From positions 62,001 to 126,000 of the forward strand of contig NZ_RJVG01000003.1 of NCBI RefSeq assembly GCF_003752155.1: a stretch of 64,000 nt of DNA. The letters run 5' to 3'. This document shows, piece after piece, positions 63,218 to 64,000 of this stretch. The position numbers and the translations under genes were made by a program. Position 1 is the stretch's first letter. Every line of letters starts with the position of its first letter. The notes under the pieces were generated by a model. It searched no databases, was not told where the DNA came from, and saw nothing but the letters and a program-made list of their open reading frames with translations. Origin of the DNA: Mobilisporobacter senegalensis (lineage in GTDB: Bacteria; Bacillota; Clostridia; Lachnospirales; Lachnospiraceae).

Positions 63218-64000
63218 TTGAAAAGGGACATACAGATTTGCTATAATGATATAGAATTAATATGTAAATCTTTGGATTTGTTTAGAACTGCAATAGAAGA
63301 GATTAAATCTTCCATGAAAAAGTTTGACGGTTATATCCAGATGAATTCTGGTAAAACCATAAATGAACTAATTGAAAAGAATAGCGTAATAAATGATGAG
63401 CTGAATGTTTGCATGGAGGAAGTTACAGATTTATATGATATATTCAGCGGATATATCGACGCTACTAGTTATTACATAAAAGCCGTAAATCCAGCAGCCA
63501 TGATGAGGGTAGACAGAAATGATATATGGTGGAATCTATTCTCAGTATCTAGTGTAAAGGCTACCTGTGATAACCTGGAATTTCTTAAGTATCGACAATA
63601 TGGAACCACATCAGCGGCTTTCTATCTTGATGAGGACGAGAGAGAAAGAGAGAATAGAAAGTTAAGGCATAATTATGAGGAAATGGAAGATTACAGGAGT
63701 AAGTTCTGCAGGACTTATGAAAATATCCAGGATGAACTGGAGGAGTTAGAAAGAATCTATAAAAACAAGATCATCGAATTTGAAAATGCAGATGATTATT
63801 ATGCAGGTAAAGCAGAAGAACTGTATGATAAATATTCAAGTCGTAGCGAAAAGCTATGGGATTTTGTAGAGGGAGCCGGAAAAGCAATCTATGATTTTGT
63901 TGATGGAGTAGTAACATCAGTTGATGATCTAGTAACAGGAATTTTAAGCTTAATCGGTGGGTTAGTAATTTTTACTGCAGCTGATATTGTATATTTGACT
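63218..64000 (+). CDS. LXG-like toxin, module 2, cut by window end
   Basis: An open frame from TTG 63218 (behind AAAGGAGAG) to the window edge, 261 codons. It is a close relative of the module 1 toxin through the whole N-terminal helical region (DIQICYNDIELICKSLDLFR) and into the hydrophobic segment (VTGILSLIGGLVIFTAADIV). The toxic tip lies outside the window, so its activity is not known. Confidence 0.7.
   Translation, partial: MKRDIQICYNDIELICKSLDLFRTAIEEIKSSMKKFDGYIQMNSGKTINELIEKNSVINDELNVCMEEVTDLYDIFSGYIDATSYYIKAVNPAAMMRVDRNDIWWNLFSVSSVKATCDNLEFLKYRQYGTTSAAFYLDEDERERENRKLRHNYEEMEDYRSKFCRTYENIQDELEELERIYKNKIIEFENADDYYAGKAEELYDKYSSRSEKLWDFVEGAGKAIYDFVDGVVTSVDDLVTGILSLIGGLVIFTAADIVYLT

Noticed and set aside
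1-64000. CRISPR array, tRNA or rRNA genes
   Set aside because: No regularly spaced repeats and no cloverleaf or rRNA signature sequences were seen by eye.

Overview
The window looks like the chromosome of a low-GC, anaerobic, Gram-positive clostridium of the Lachnospiraceae type. The DNA is AT-rich. Ribosome binding sites are strong (AAGGAGG-like) and TTG or GTG starts are frequent. Marker genes agree: a MinCDE system together with SepF and DivIVA, a DUF4321-radC-mreBCD cluster, a two-subunit 2-oxoacid:ferredoxin oxidoreductase, and DUF4176/LXG-like secreted-toxin modules. No rRNA, tRNA or CRISPR array was seen.

Layout. 0.4-6.3 kb: an arsenic-resistance operon (two ArsR repressors, a CoA-disulfide-reductase/rhodanese, Acr3, ArsD, ArsA) with clear operator palindromes. 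6.5-17.5 kb: cell-shape and division genes (DUF4321, radC, mreBCD, a class B PBP2, minCDE, a RodA-type SEDS protein, mgsA, a D,D-carboxypeptidase). 18.7-25.9 kb: the sepF/ylm-type division cluster (HlyD-like protein, yggS, sepF, yggT, ylmH, divIVA) followed by aroB, lspA and rluD. 26-36 kb: mixed housekeeping and accessory genes (AAA/DUF4143 ATPase, an orphan BlaI repressor, an Smr-less MutS2 with an attenuator-like leader, cell-wall hydrolase, metallophosphoesterase, L,D-transpeptidase, phosphatase, GNAT, AbiEi-like protein). 35.8-38.9 kb: a blaI-blaR1-like locus whose M56 gene has been interrupted in frame by a 714-bp copy of mreC/mreD, followed by a piece that looks like the 3' end of argS. 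39.5-42.6 kb: korAB and ndk. 42.8-48.1 kb and 61.9-64 kb: two paralogous DUF4176 plus LXG-like toxin modules. The 19-kb stretch from the first module to the second holds orphan immunity genes, a chitinase, a Y-family polymerase/YolD pair, a cupin, an MGMT-like protein and a cluster that looks like phage defence (ApeA-like HEPN protein, frameshifted HNH protein, HEPN/Toprim protein, 5'-truncated reverse transcriptase).

How the genes work together. The ars genes detoxify arsenite: ArsD passes As(III) to ArsA, and Acr3 exports it. The mre/PBP2/RodA and min/sepF/divIVA sets build and divide the rod. The two toxin modules look like type VII secretion cargo with partner and immunity genes.

The most striking observations are the templated mreC insertion into the blaR1-like gene (713 of 714 bases identical by eye), the promoter/leader-peptide/terminator arrangement ahead of the MutS2-like gene, and the accessory island between two near-duplicate toxin modules. 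All calls come from reading the sequence; no database search was run.
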